Source: Aphis gossypii
Taxonomy: Eukaryota > Arthropoda > Insecta > Hemiptera > Aphididae
Direction: 5' to 3'
NCBI RefSeq assembly: GCF_020184175.1
Contig: NC_065530.1
Location: forward strand, 57,265,260-57,329,259
DNA: 64,000 nucleotides
Shown here: positions 53,052-64,000 of the stretch, piece after piece
How the letters are laid out: the number at the start of each line of letters is the position of its first letter
How positions within the stretch are numbered: the first letter of the stretch is position 1
Position numbers and translations under genes: made by a program
Notes under the pieces: generated by a model
Told to the model about the DNA's origin: nothing
The model's database searches: none
Seen by the model: the letters and a program-made list of their open reading frames with translations, nothing else

Positions 53052-56000
53052 CTATAAAACAATAAAACATTTTAAAAACTTTAAATTTCGTCCTATTATT
53101 AGGTACGTGATAGATATAATATATAATAGTTTTAAATTAATAACAATTTTCATAAATGGATCAACTATTTTATTTATTCATAAAGTAAATCATTGTTTAC
53201 TTTTCATATTTATTTTATTTTGCATTAATGGTACATTAATTAAACAAATTATTGTTTTTAATTGAAAAAACAACCTATAAAATTATTATTACCTAGTATA
53301 AAATTATGATCAAACTTATTAAACTTCTCCGGTATAATATGGTAATAGAATATTTAATGTCTATTGTTGCATGAAAAACTAGATAAAAATATACGAATTT
53401 CCTAAGTGCCATTTAAAGTTTTCAAATAATTAAATAATTTTTTTTTTATGTAGCTGAATTATACATTAAAAAGGTATTTCACTTTTAAATCCACACGTGT
53501 GTATTTCTACATCCCTGTTTATTGTAAATCCTTCTTCGAGGGAATTAACTAAGAGCTGTAATTTATGTACATTTTTTATACATTGTTTCTCTAATTTTTG
53601 TTAATAAATATGATACACGATAAAATATGAATAAAGTCAACGTATGGAAATCATATTTACATATATATTATGTTACAGATATATTTAACGATGTAAAAAC
53701 CATAAAAAAAAATATTACAAAAGTTCAATGGATGAATTTTTATGTATAATACAGTATACGATTTTTAAAATACAATAGAGTAGTAATATTTTAATAATAT
53801 GGTGCAAGTATACACAGCTAATGAGTACCCCTTTTGCACTGAAACCAAACAGATTCTAAATTCTAATCAAAAAGTGTTATTGACGTAAGGAGATTCTAAT
53901 GCTACATAAAAACTTTCATAGTATATATTATGTTAATTATATATTAATAATCATATGAATAGTCTTTTATAATGATTAAATTTAACAAGCTTGTTTCTTA
54001 AAAAAAAAAATCAAATAATTTTTTAAACTATTTAAAACTATTATTTTTCAGTTTTTGAAGTTTTTTCAATCTATTATAATATTTAAAATGTTTGCAATAA
54101 AATAAAATAAATTGTATTACAATTTTTGGTATTAAATAGCTTTTATAACGCTATATAAATAATAAACTTTCTAAAAATAGATATTTGTCTTTTAAACGGT
54201 TTAATTGCCACTAATTAAAAAAAAAGATAGGATTGCTTTGAGTCTCACAAATTACAAACATTCTTTCCTTACCAGTGGACCTTTTTAAACACCGCGTAAT
54301 GTCATTCTAAACCCATTCAATTGTATTTATAATGTACTAACATTTACTACCTAGAGTATAAAGATACTATGTACAATTAAATGACTCGATATTAATTTTA
54401 TACAATACACTATAACATTATGTTTCTGAAATCTAGTGTAAGCAATGACAATTTTTTTATCTTGAAAATTGTGAACATTTTTTAGTAAGTATTTTATATA
54501 ATATTATAATTTATAAGTACACGTATTACCTACTATTATATAACATCAAACAGAATATCAGAAAACAAAAATTAGATTTTTTTATATATAATAGAGAATA
54601 CTATTATCCTACCAACTCTCCGTGATCTACCAAAATTAACATGAGTAAAAAAAAAGTGAAACTGCTCCAGAAAATTATAAATTCTATTATTTATTTTTCT
54701 ATTAATTCTTATTCTTTAAAATCAACAAAAATAATTTTTCTTCCAGGACATATATAATGATTAATGACGCTTAAAAAATGAACAATATGCGGGTATAGCA
54801 ATCATAATCGATACCAAACTATAATAATGTTATATAATATGAAAAAAAATTCTTAATCAGTATAGCTAAATGCAAAATCCATCTTCATTTTAACTATTCT
54901 TAAACATATAAAACGTGTTTAAATATACAAGTACAATTATCTAATAATAAGTATATTATTATAACCATTATATAAATGTAAATAAATTCTTACCAATCAA
55001 CATTTAAAACATCGTGTATTGATATTAGTTACATTCTAAGTCATTAAAGAAAAATAATTCCATCAGCATAATGCAAATAGAATTTGATTATATTATGAAT
55101 ATTTAATGTACCATAAACTAGATTTTTTGAGGTTAAGTATGTTGTACTAAAACGTCTTTCAATTTTTAGTTAATTCAAAAAACTTTTTCCCTTACTCGTG
55201 CCAATCAAAAAATGATGAGATATTGGCTAAGTGTTTACCTGGCGGTGCACTAAGCCATTTTTCATAATTTACGATATTTTCTAAAGTAAATCGAAAAAAA
55301 TGTAATTTTCCGCGTCTGCGGTAACTAAAACTTTTTTCATCAACATGACATGTTAAATAAATTAAACGCTTCGTGTAGTTTTATATTAATAATACTTTAG
55401 TAAAAATTAACAAATAATCCAGAAAATAATTACATACAATTTATTTGGTGTTTGATCCATAATAAAAAAATTGTCATTAAAAATTATGAATTCCATATTT
55501 TATATCTCTAAATCGTTTTACAATAACTAAAAATCATATTATTAAACTTAAAATACAATTTACTTACTTAATTTCGATAAATTTATATTATAACAATCAA
55601 TAAATGAATAAACAGTGTAATAGATACACTAAATATTAGTATTTTTTAGTGGTACTTTTAAACATAAAATAATAATTTTTATTAAATCATAAATTATAGT
55701 AATTAATTTATAACAGTTATAGTAACACGCATTACGTCCACACATCGTTATCGTGAGTTAAGGTACATACATTCTAATGAAAACACGTATATTATAATTA
55801 TTAATTTAGGTGTGCCAATTAAAAACGTACAATTTTCAAAATAACTTTCAGAGTACTTCTATACACCATACTTATTAATATAATGACTTTAACTAATCTT
55901 AATAACAATACGTAATTGCACGCCCCATTAATACATTATATTTGACGGTTAAACTTTAAGATATATACGCACAGAAGACGGCTATTTACACGACAACAAC

Positions 56001-56166
56001 AGTCTGTTATTGCCTATTCCTGACTTTGAAGTTTATATTAGCAGACGACTTAGTATAATTATAATGCTGTGTACTGTTATCGAGACGAAATTCAATGAAG
56101 GGTATATGTGTGGGCGCGAAGGTAGAACCTATTTTTCTATTGAATAGATTTGAAGGTGTATAATGT

Positions 56167-56203
<37 letters not shown>
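56167..56203. repeat. (AC)n(AT)n compound microsatellite
   Basis: Seven AC units followed by about eleven AT units, directly beside the GC island. Confidence 0.95.
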
Positions 56204-56239
56204 ATTATATTTATTAATATATAGGGAGAGTGTGGCGAG

Positions 56240-56900
56240 GATTCGACGAACGTAAGTGCGAAATCGGTTCGAAACAATAGCTTAGTCGGAACGGTTGTTT
56301 TTAGTGTTTACCTGAGGAGTATTCGTAGCGCAAAGTTTACACCGCCCCGAGGCTTAGCTTGTTCTGCACATGCATTTAACGTCAACTGAATGTGTGGTGG
56401 CGGGGGACCGTAATCCGATATTCTCCCCAAATCGCGAGTAGTCGAGGCAGCGGCGCGCGAGAGGAGGCGAATAAGGGTTAATGTTATTGTTATTGAAGTT
56501 GGGCTGGTAATCCTAATTGCCTGAACGTACGGTGCATGTGTAGTATATGGTTTGAGACAAACCCTGTAATGGAATATGAATGGAGGCTATAAAATTGGTA
56601 CTGCCGCGCTAAAAAAAAAAAAAATGAAATCGCTGAATATGTGCACGACAAAAACAATGTCCAAAACTATTCAAAATTGTTCGAAAACTGCAGTGAAATG
56701 ATCAGAATAGACTTAGTTGAAATATCGTAAAAAAAATATGTCAACGGAGATTTTTTGTAGGTTTCTTCCATCGACCAAGTGGATTCGATCGGAAGGCGCC
56801 TACTATTATTCTCGCATTTTCATCGGTCAGATGCGTTAACCAGATGTGACTTAACAGTCAATTTCTGACCGATTCCGATTCTTTTTCTTAAATTGACTTA
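56240..56900 (-). promoter_or_regulatory. GC-elevated island, candidate promoter and 5' UTR exon of gene B
   Basis: This is the most GC- and CpG-rich stretch of the window (for example gcagcggcgcgcgagagg at about 56449). On the - strand it ends in a good splice donor, ctcctcag|gtaaac, with the last exon base at 56312. Upstream short ATG frames close quickly, as in a 5' UTR. This fits a non-coding first exon of gene B, about 3.3 kb before its first recognised coding exon. A donor-like gaac|gtaagt also exists on the + strand at 56251, so a divergent transcript is possible. The role is inferred from composition and splice signal only. Confidence 0.4.
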
Positions 56901-58504
56901 TCTAATCACCACTATTCCGTAGGTATAGCGTTGACATTTTTATAATGTATGCTTGTGTAGTCAAGCGATACCCTTTTTTGCGATTCGTTTGCGCATACGA
57001 ATTAAAAAAAAAAACTATACCAAAAATCTACCAAAACTCAAAAAACCTTAGGTATGTGCTTAAAAATGATCGTGTTTAGATGTTAAAATTGTTTCCAAGC
57101 ATTTTCCTTTTCACGCGAAATAAAATGACTAAAGTTTAAAGCACTGGCATCTCATATCTCGTCAACACCACACGTTCAACTAAAATAGATATAATAAATC
57201 AAAACGTAGCCAAATTATCACCGAAAAAAATTGTTTCTCGAGTATACTCGATTCAATAAAAACATAAATCTTATCGAAATATTTAAGATAAATTAATCAT
57301 TATCGTGCATTAGGTACTGAAATTTATGATATTAGTTTAAATTATGAATGAGACTTAATAGTCTTATGTTGCAAACGAGTCGTCATTTTTCAAGTCAACA
57401 TTAATTGTATTAGCTGGTTTTCGAGTTTTTCGTTGTACGCAATCGAGTTGTCAGCTTACAGGTAAAAAATTTTGTACTGTGCACAAATTAGTACCACCGG
57501 TATAATCGTGACATTTTATCAAAACAATTGATCCTGTAATAATATTCAGTTACCTACGTTAAAACGGATTAAGACGATAACTCGGTAGAATCTCTCTGTA
57601 TGCTGTAAATTACGCCGAGTAATTTGGTTGAGATGAAAACGTTCGGTAGTCCTATTTAAATTGATGAATTATCTTTGTTTAGACAAGTACATCAAAATAT
57701 GTTATAATATTATATATTTAGGACGGATTGTATATTTTCAGACATGAAATGCACTCCTTGCGTTGGCATCAGTCATTCTTAAGTGTTTAACTATAACTTT
57801 TAGACTAGACAATATAATGTATAATCGCTAAAACCGTTTCAAACATAAATACTACAGCCGATAAAAATCGAAATACAAACACACAAATATTGGAGTGGTG
57901 GAGTTTATTTTCGTATATAATCATAACATATTGAATCATATTGGTAATAGCTTAGCATATTGCATAGAATATTGGCAAATGTTTGCTAAATATATATAAC
58001 TTACGCTGCTGATTATCATCAAATTTTAATCTGTTATGAATATGCGTAGAAAAAATAATTTACTCTTTTATTAAGACGAATAGCAGATCCTATATAATAT
58101 ATGATAGTTTAAAATGATTAAATTATATTATTATAATCTGTATATAAATGTTAAATATTATGTTTAAAATATAGTTAGTACAATGGTCTATGAAAAACAA
58201 ACACAAACTATTATTTAATTTAAGTATTCAAAACAAATTAAAATCAAACGAAAAGGAAAACTAAAACATAAATAAACTAAAAATAATATTATTATTTTTT
58301 TAATACTATTCTGTTAAAAAAAATTAAAACAAATAAATTGATATTATAAGATTTAGTACACACTGCTTTTATTTTTATTTTTTTTTAGTTTTAGCCTCAC
58401 TAATTTATATAGTTTTAATGGTTCACACGAAGGGCGTAAAAACGTTATTAATGTATATACAATTTAATTTAATTTAACTACTTTTTTCTTTAATATATTA
58501 TTAG

Positions 58505-58529
58505 ATTTATTTATTTATTTATTTATTTA
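58505..58529. repeat. (ATTT)n microsatellite
   Basis: About six ATTT units read directly. Confidence 0.9.
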
Positions 58530-58730
58530 ATGTTACTTTTTTTAATAAATCGTGTTAACAACTATTTGTATGGTAAGCTTTAGACATTTATTTATTTATA
58601 ATTTAATATGCTAACCTTCGAGAGATCATTTTTAATTGTATACCATTCGTATTAGTTCGTATAATTTATACTATGTTCACCGTCAACTTTATTTCTACAT
58701 TGAACATAATGAACTATAAGTTGATCCCTA

Positions 58731-59078
58731 CAGCGGTAGACTAGACAAGGGAGTTGGGGAAATTTATCTTCTTAGGCCGGTGAAAATTATAAGATTATGG
58801 GCCAACCTTGGCCCAAGGGAATGCAACGCTCGAGACCCAATATGAATCATATTATACTACAAAATGTTAAAATGTTATTTTGTTACCTCATAGTAAATAT
58901 GCATAATAATATTTACCTAGGTATTAACTACTATAGCATTGACAACCGTATTTATTTACCACACAAATTAGATATTGTTTGAAGCAAATTAGATGAAGTA
59001 TGTCTACTAAAATAATGTACGTAGGCCTCTATAGGTTTTCAAATCTCCCTGGGCCGATTTGTCTCCCATAGGTCTCTG
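58731..59078. mobile_element. hAT-like non-autonomous element (348 bp)
   Basis: The element starts cagcggtagactagacaagg and ends ggtctctg, giving the CAG...CTG termini of hAT elements with short, imperfect inverted repeats (AGAC then GGGAG on both ends). Flanks gatcccta (58723-58730) and tatcccta (59079-59086) form an 8-bp target duplication with one mismatch. GC-rich ends contrast with the AT-rich interior, and no transposase is encoded. Confidence 0.65.
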
Positions 59079-59439
59079 TATCCCTACATGACAAATAATA
59101 TAAAAATGATTACATGCCCACAACAATATTAGAATCATTAATTTAAAAAAAAAATGTTCTCAAATAATAATTTATCAAATCAAAACATAAGATAACTAGT
59201 AAATTTTAGTTCAACTTCCAAAAAAGAAGAAATTTAAATTGTACAGTTGACCGTGAAAATAAATAAAGTACGGAGCTCATCAAACTTGCATATATATTAT
59301 TATTTCCGTATTACAAAAATAAGCACAATGCATTATGATGTGTTATTAACTATAGCCTATAATATTAAAATGAATTTTTCTCTAGTTAAATTTAAAGATA
59401 ACTATATTACAAACAGCAAAAATTACTTTTAGAGAGCCT

Positions 59440-59627
59440 TTTTAGAAATTTCAGAAATTGTTGAGGCCATCAAAATATAATGTAAATTTTTTCCTAAAAA
59501 AAATTAAGGTAAAACGAATAAAAACCTCATTCAATTTAACATTAAATAACATATTTTATAAAACTTATTCGTTGGCTGTGAGACGGATAAGTTTAGTCCG
59601 CTGTCCACCATTTGATGACCCTTGATC
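59440..59627. mobile_element. Possible single end of another hAT-like relic
   Basis: Read on the - strand from 59627, the sequence begins caagggtcatcaaatggtgg and continues acagcggac, like hAT terminal repeats. No partner end or target duplication was found, so the left limit is arbitrary. Confidence 0.3.
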
Positions 59628-60030
59628 TAGAGCACACCCTATGGATTTTTATTGATATTTTAATTTGAATGCGAATTGAAATGAGAACTATGAAAAATAC
59701 TATACAATTTTAAAATACTTTTATAACGCTTAAAATGTCAGTATAATAGTTTTAATTAAAACCCAATGAAATACCTTAGATAATATTGTCACCTTTAAAT
59801 TTCATTATAGGCCAATTCACTCTTATATTAAAACTGACAACATAAAATTGGTTCTTCTGTATGCAGATTTATTGAATAATACCTATGTTTTTAAGACGTA
59901 GACATCACAATATGCGGATTCAGCGTCCTCTTAAATAGATTCCCTAGGTTATATTATTAAATTATTCAATCAATACATTTAAATAAATTTTTACGCATGT
60001 AAAGGAATTGTAATATTTTTTATCCATTAC

Positions 60031-60136
60031 TATATTTATAAAATAATGAATATTTCTTAAGTATTCATAAGCACCCAATAATTTTATATTTATAAAATAA
60101 TGAATATTTCTTAAGTATTCATAAGTACCCAATAAT
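60031..60136. repeat. 54-bp tandem duplication (two copies)
   Basis: The units at 60031-60082 and 60085-60136, offset by 54 bp, are identical over 52 bases except one (gcaccc versus gtaccc). The unit carries gaatatttcttaagtattc, a near-palindrome. The near identity suggests a recent duplication. Confidence 0.92.
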
Positions 60137-62723
60137 GTGACAGTATAATTATTTGTTAAAAAAAATCCAAAAGTTCTCATGTTTTTAAATTAACTTGTAA
60201 ATAATAAAATGGCGTGTAGGTTTTTATAACTTGCTAGTAATATTTAAGTTGTACAGTTTATTAAAGCCTAACCATATTAAAATATAATGTAGATAGGTAC
60301 CTAATGTATTATTTATATTATTATTCAGCTAAAAATACTTCCATATGTCCTTACCTAAAATATAAATTTATAATCCACCCTTAGAAATTTCATGCTAAAT
60401 AAAAAAAACTGTATAATATAATATACGTATAGAAACTAGTTGAAATTTTAAGTAATTTATACATAATATAATATTATAATCACACGAGTGTGACACAGAT
60501 GAAACTAAATGCGTATAATCTAACACAATGTAACACATGGTAATAACAAGCAATTATTTTAAATGAATTAGGTACATATATCAAGTAGTAATTTGTTGAA
60601 GTGATTGTGCATTCAAAATAATTAATTAAAATGCTAAGGTAAATGTTGAAAATAATTCTTTTAAATAGTAGAATAATATTAAAAACACTTTCAATTTTAT
60701 AAATATTTTCTTATATCTATCAAACTAAAATAAAAAAATGCAATTTATTTATACATACTGCCAAATAAATATGTAGGCACTTTCTGTATAGCCAAAATGA
60801 AAGCAATTGCTAAAATGTATATTCCGAAAACCACCAACATTTTATTATCACTATAATAATTATTTTATTATGAAAATATTTTTAGCAGTAATACATTCAA
60901 CTTTTGATCACTACAAAAATATGACCCTTTAAGGCTAAAAAAAACATTGGATTGGAATTAAATTTGTTTCAAACATAAAATATTATAACCACGCGAACTG
61001 AATTCATTACAAGTATAATGGATATTACATTTAAAATATGTACGCATAACGTATGAATTTTATCTCCACACTTATGTAGTGGTTTTATCTGAAAATAAAT
61101 GCGTCGAAATATTGTATTACCTACTACATATTTGTAATATACACTGCAAATTTAATTAATTTATTTCTAATACTAGAATATTGAACCCTTTTTCTTTGTA
61201 TTTTTTTATAGAGACGAGTATGTAGGTTACCATGAATTGAGACTACATAAAACTTAGTAACAAAACTAATATTTTATTTATTATTAAACAATGATTTTAT
61301 ACACAGGTAAACATACATTTTATTAAAAGTAAAATATCAATAATACATTATACATATGTGTGTGTGTTCTTCCTTGAAATAAATCTTTTAAAATCATTGT
61401 TCATAACGAGTCATCTTGATGGTGTACTAACACATTTTGATATTGTTTATTTATTTATATATACTATAATATTTTATATTTTATATGAACTCAATGTGTT
61501 TTCAATAACTTTTCCGATAATCAACAATGCTGTTAGTTTTTTTTTAACTCTGTTGACACTAGAGTAGCAATATAGGATGCCATGACATAACCTCGTAGTA
61601 TCAGTCAAATGTTTATTTTATTATTTTCAATATATAAATACATTACTGCAATCCAAACAGATGATCGTCGCTAGCAGAAATAAGAAAAGTTTTTTATCCC
61701 TTTTAAATGGACTACAAAACACGAAAAAGTTTTTGTTTCACAGCAACAGCTACAGTACCATTTTTAAAATTAATAAGTATAATCTTTTCCACCGTACAAT
61801 TATACTAAGAATAAAAGGCAAAAAAAAATCATTACTTATACTTTCAAACTTTATAAAAAAATGTTAAAGAAATACCATCTAATGTATTTAGAACTGTAGT
61901 ACATATAAATTAAAATACCACATTAACAATGGTTTATATATTTATATGGTTTTAGTTATAGTTTTTACAACTTAATAATATTAAATTCATAAAATAAATT
62001 TAGGAATTTTAAATTGTAAATACCTATTGGATATAAGTTATAACTAACCATAATATATTATTAGCTTTAGTTTTGCGTCAATTTATGACCTTTTTGATAG
62101 TGATATCTTACACCTGATATATTATAATATGCCCATATCCATTATAATCCTTAAGCACACAGTGTTTAGTCTGGATAAACACGATTAACTATACGTATGA
62201 CACATGTTTAAATACTTTTAATAATTTATTGGGTACTTATTATATTTTCATCAATGCAAATAATAAAAATTTTAAATTAAATTTTAAAATTTTATTTATA
62301 ATGCTTAATTATTAATATGTTTATTGAATATATATATTACATGAATTTAAAATCAACTCAATGTTTTTCCGGAACCTTTTTTAATCCATACTTCACAATG
62401 CATAGAACCTGATCAAAATTGAAATAGACTTAAATAGACAATTCATTTTGAGATTCTTCTAGGTTTTTATCGGTTTTAAATAATAATTGAACATATTAGT
62501 TTTATTTTAACCATATAATTATTTTTCTTAGATTTAATTTAGGTAACTAATATTTAAAATTCAAAGAATCATGTTGTACGACTGACGACGAATAATTAAC
62601 ATATGGATTACATTTTTCATTTGCAAAACATTGAGAATGATGAAACAATTATTGGTTTTTCTATGAGTTTTTACGAATAATAATATTTAGTTATTTATAG
62701 CTTTATACTCCATTGCATAGTTT

Positions 62724-62726
<3 letters not shown>

Positions 62727-62767
<41 letters not shown>
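62727..62767. repeat. (CA)n microsatellite
   Basis: About twenty uninterrupted AC units read directly. The 64-codon frame that follows it is not supported as a gene. Confidence 0.95.
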
Positions 62768-62769
<2 letters not shown>

Positions 62770-64000
62770 GGTACACATACGAGTGGCATCTGCAGCGGCC
62801 AATTATATATTACATATATTTACTTCTTTGTTTCACTGTATTTTATTATTTTCAATATGGGATAAATTTCAACGTCCATCGTTAAAAAAGTGTTTAGCCT
62901 TCTGCAATTATCTTTTACAATCATCGTTAAATATATATAATTTATATTTAAATATAATGTAATATACTATACATTATAGTATAGCTTATACTATTTCCTA
63001 CGAGGCTACAAATATTTATAGCAATGTAGATTAATTTATTATTCAGTAACTGTACTACTGTGGTTTAAAATCAATATCTTATTCATTTATAAAATAATAT
63101 TGGCTTAAGTAAAATGTATGAAAGTTGTATATATAGAATCTACTACACAAAGTACCCTTGTAAAAATATTATGTGAAAATATGCATTTTCAAGAACCGGA
63201 AGTATCCGTTTTAGCCAAAACTCTTATTTAATAATTTTAAGTACCGTAATCGTAATAGATTCCGATTTATTTTTACTGAACCGAACCGAAAAAATCATGA
63301 AGATTTTAGTCCCTGAACCCAACACATATTGAAATTCAATAAAATAATATTATATACAACATAATACTTTTAATTAAAAATACATTAATTTCTTTATATT
63401 TATTTAAAAAATATTTACTAATTGATACCTATTTATTTAAACTGATACAATATTACCAACCAATTTGGTTTTAAAAATTATAAATGAATAATTAAATTGA
63501 ATATTTAAACAAAACCTTAAAGTACTGAAAAAAATCTGAAACAATTTAATTTGTATTTTATGATAAACTTTTTCATTCCTGGTAATTATTGTATAAATAT
63601 TAGCTAAAACATTAATTTTTTTTTTTTGGAATTAAAAAAATTAATATATTAGTTATATCTGTCTATTTTATTAGTGGATTTATAATAAAATCCATAAATA
63701 CCTATTTAAAAAATATAATTTATATTAAATTTCAGTCTTTTGAATGTGTTCTCTAATTTAATCTAACTTATAAAAGTATATTACCTAATAATGAAATAAC
63801 TTAATAATATTTCAATACATTAAATAAATATTTAACAACCATTTATATCATGTTAAAATAGTTGAATTGGAAGTTTGCTTATATTATACATGAACAATTT
63901 ACAAAATAAACACACTCGTGTGTGTGCATTTAAACATTTAAACTAATATCGAGTAGTTACTTTGTTTGTATATTTAATTCAATATGGTTTCTATACGAAT

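Larger units (their letters stand above)
53052..64000. other. 5' intron and upstream region of gene B
   Basis: The exon carrying the start codon, signal peptide and first cysteine of gene B should lie here or beyond the window end, but I could not identify it. Contents noted separately are the GC island at 56.24-56.90 kb, hAT-like insertions near 58.7-59.1 and about 59.6 kb, a 54-bp tandem duplication, and three microsatellites. Otherwise the DNA is AT-rich without credible ORFs. Confidence 0.6.

Noticed and set aside
54273..54306. 34-nt minus-strand micro-exon candidate (one Cys, gtaagg donor, phase 1) that could precede the gene B exon at 53051.
   Set aside because: It would fit in phase, but it is tiny, has no start codon or signal peptide and no motif to confirm it.
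62768..62962. 64-codon frame after the (CA)n repeat.
   Set aside because: Starts at a non-specific GTG/ATG beside a microsatellite, with no motif; random.
1..64000. tRNA, rRNA and CRISPR-like arrays.
   Set aside because: None was noticed on reading; a tRNAscan or Rfam search was not possible here, so small RNA genes in the introns cannot be fully excluded.

Overview
The window is strongly AT-rich animal DNA with large introns. It has GT-AG splice sites, many (TA)n, (CA)n and A/T-run repeats, and recurrent 'taggtacctac'-type words. This suggests a sap-feeding hemipteran, most likely an aphid. That is an inference from base composition and from the receptor family, because no marker gene names the species. 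No bacterial, viral or CRISPR-like content was seen.

The protein-coding content is two multi-exon genes for class B (secretin-family) G-protein-coupled receptors of the calcitonin-receptor / insect diuretic hormone 31 (DH31) receptor group. They lie tail to tail. Gene A is on the + strand, with exons at 7336-7442, 7639-7730, 8748-8874, 15774-15991, 20028-20316 and 21627-21785 (stop). Gene B is on the - strand, with exons at 53051-52929, 40170-40064, 38575-38484, 35441-35315, 35153-34933, 22951-22760, 22647-22404 and 22324-22145 (stop). Their stop codons are about 360 bp apart and their 3' UTRs may touch or overlap. I joined the exons by matching splice phase and family motifs. The first four shared exons have the same phases, and the shared exons have the same or nearly the same lengths (107, 92, 127 and 218/221 nt), so the two genes are paralogs from an inverted duplication. 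They are about 40-50% identical in the exons I compared by eye. The first coding exon (signal peptide and first cysteine of the hormone-binding domain) was not found for either gene. For gene A the first half of the hormone-binding domain is also not visible in the window.

The paralogs have diverged in informative ways. Gene A has lost the TM6 threonine of the class B HETX activation lock and has NVDV in place of the helix-8 NGEV. Gene B keeps both of these but has Ile instead of the core Trp in the hormone-binding domain and carries an enlarged third intracellular loop. Intron positions differ between the two from TM5 onward.

The rest is intron and flanking DNA. I can support three small non-autonomous DNA transposons (a pogo/Tigger-like one at 49866-50147 and hAT-like ones at 37045-37529 and 58731-59078), two hAT-like relics, a 54-bp tandem duplication at about 60.03-60.14 kb, microsatellites, and several GC-elevated islands. 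The island at 56.24-56.90 kb is the best candidate for the promoter and 5' UTR exon of gene B.
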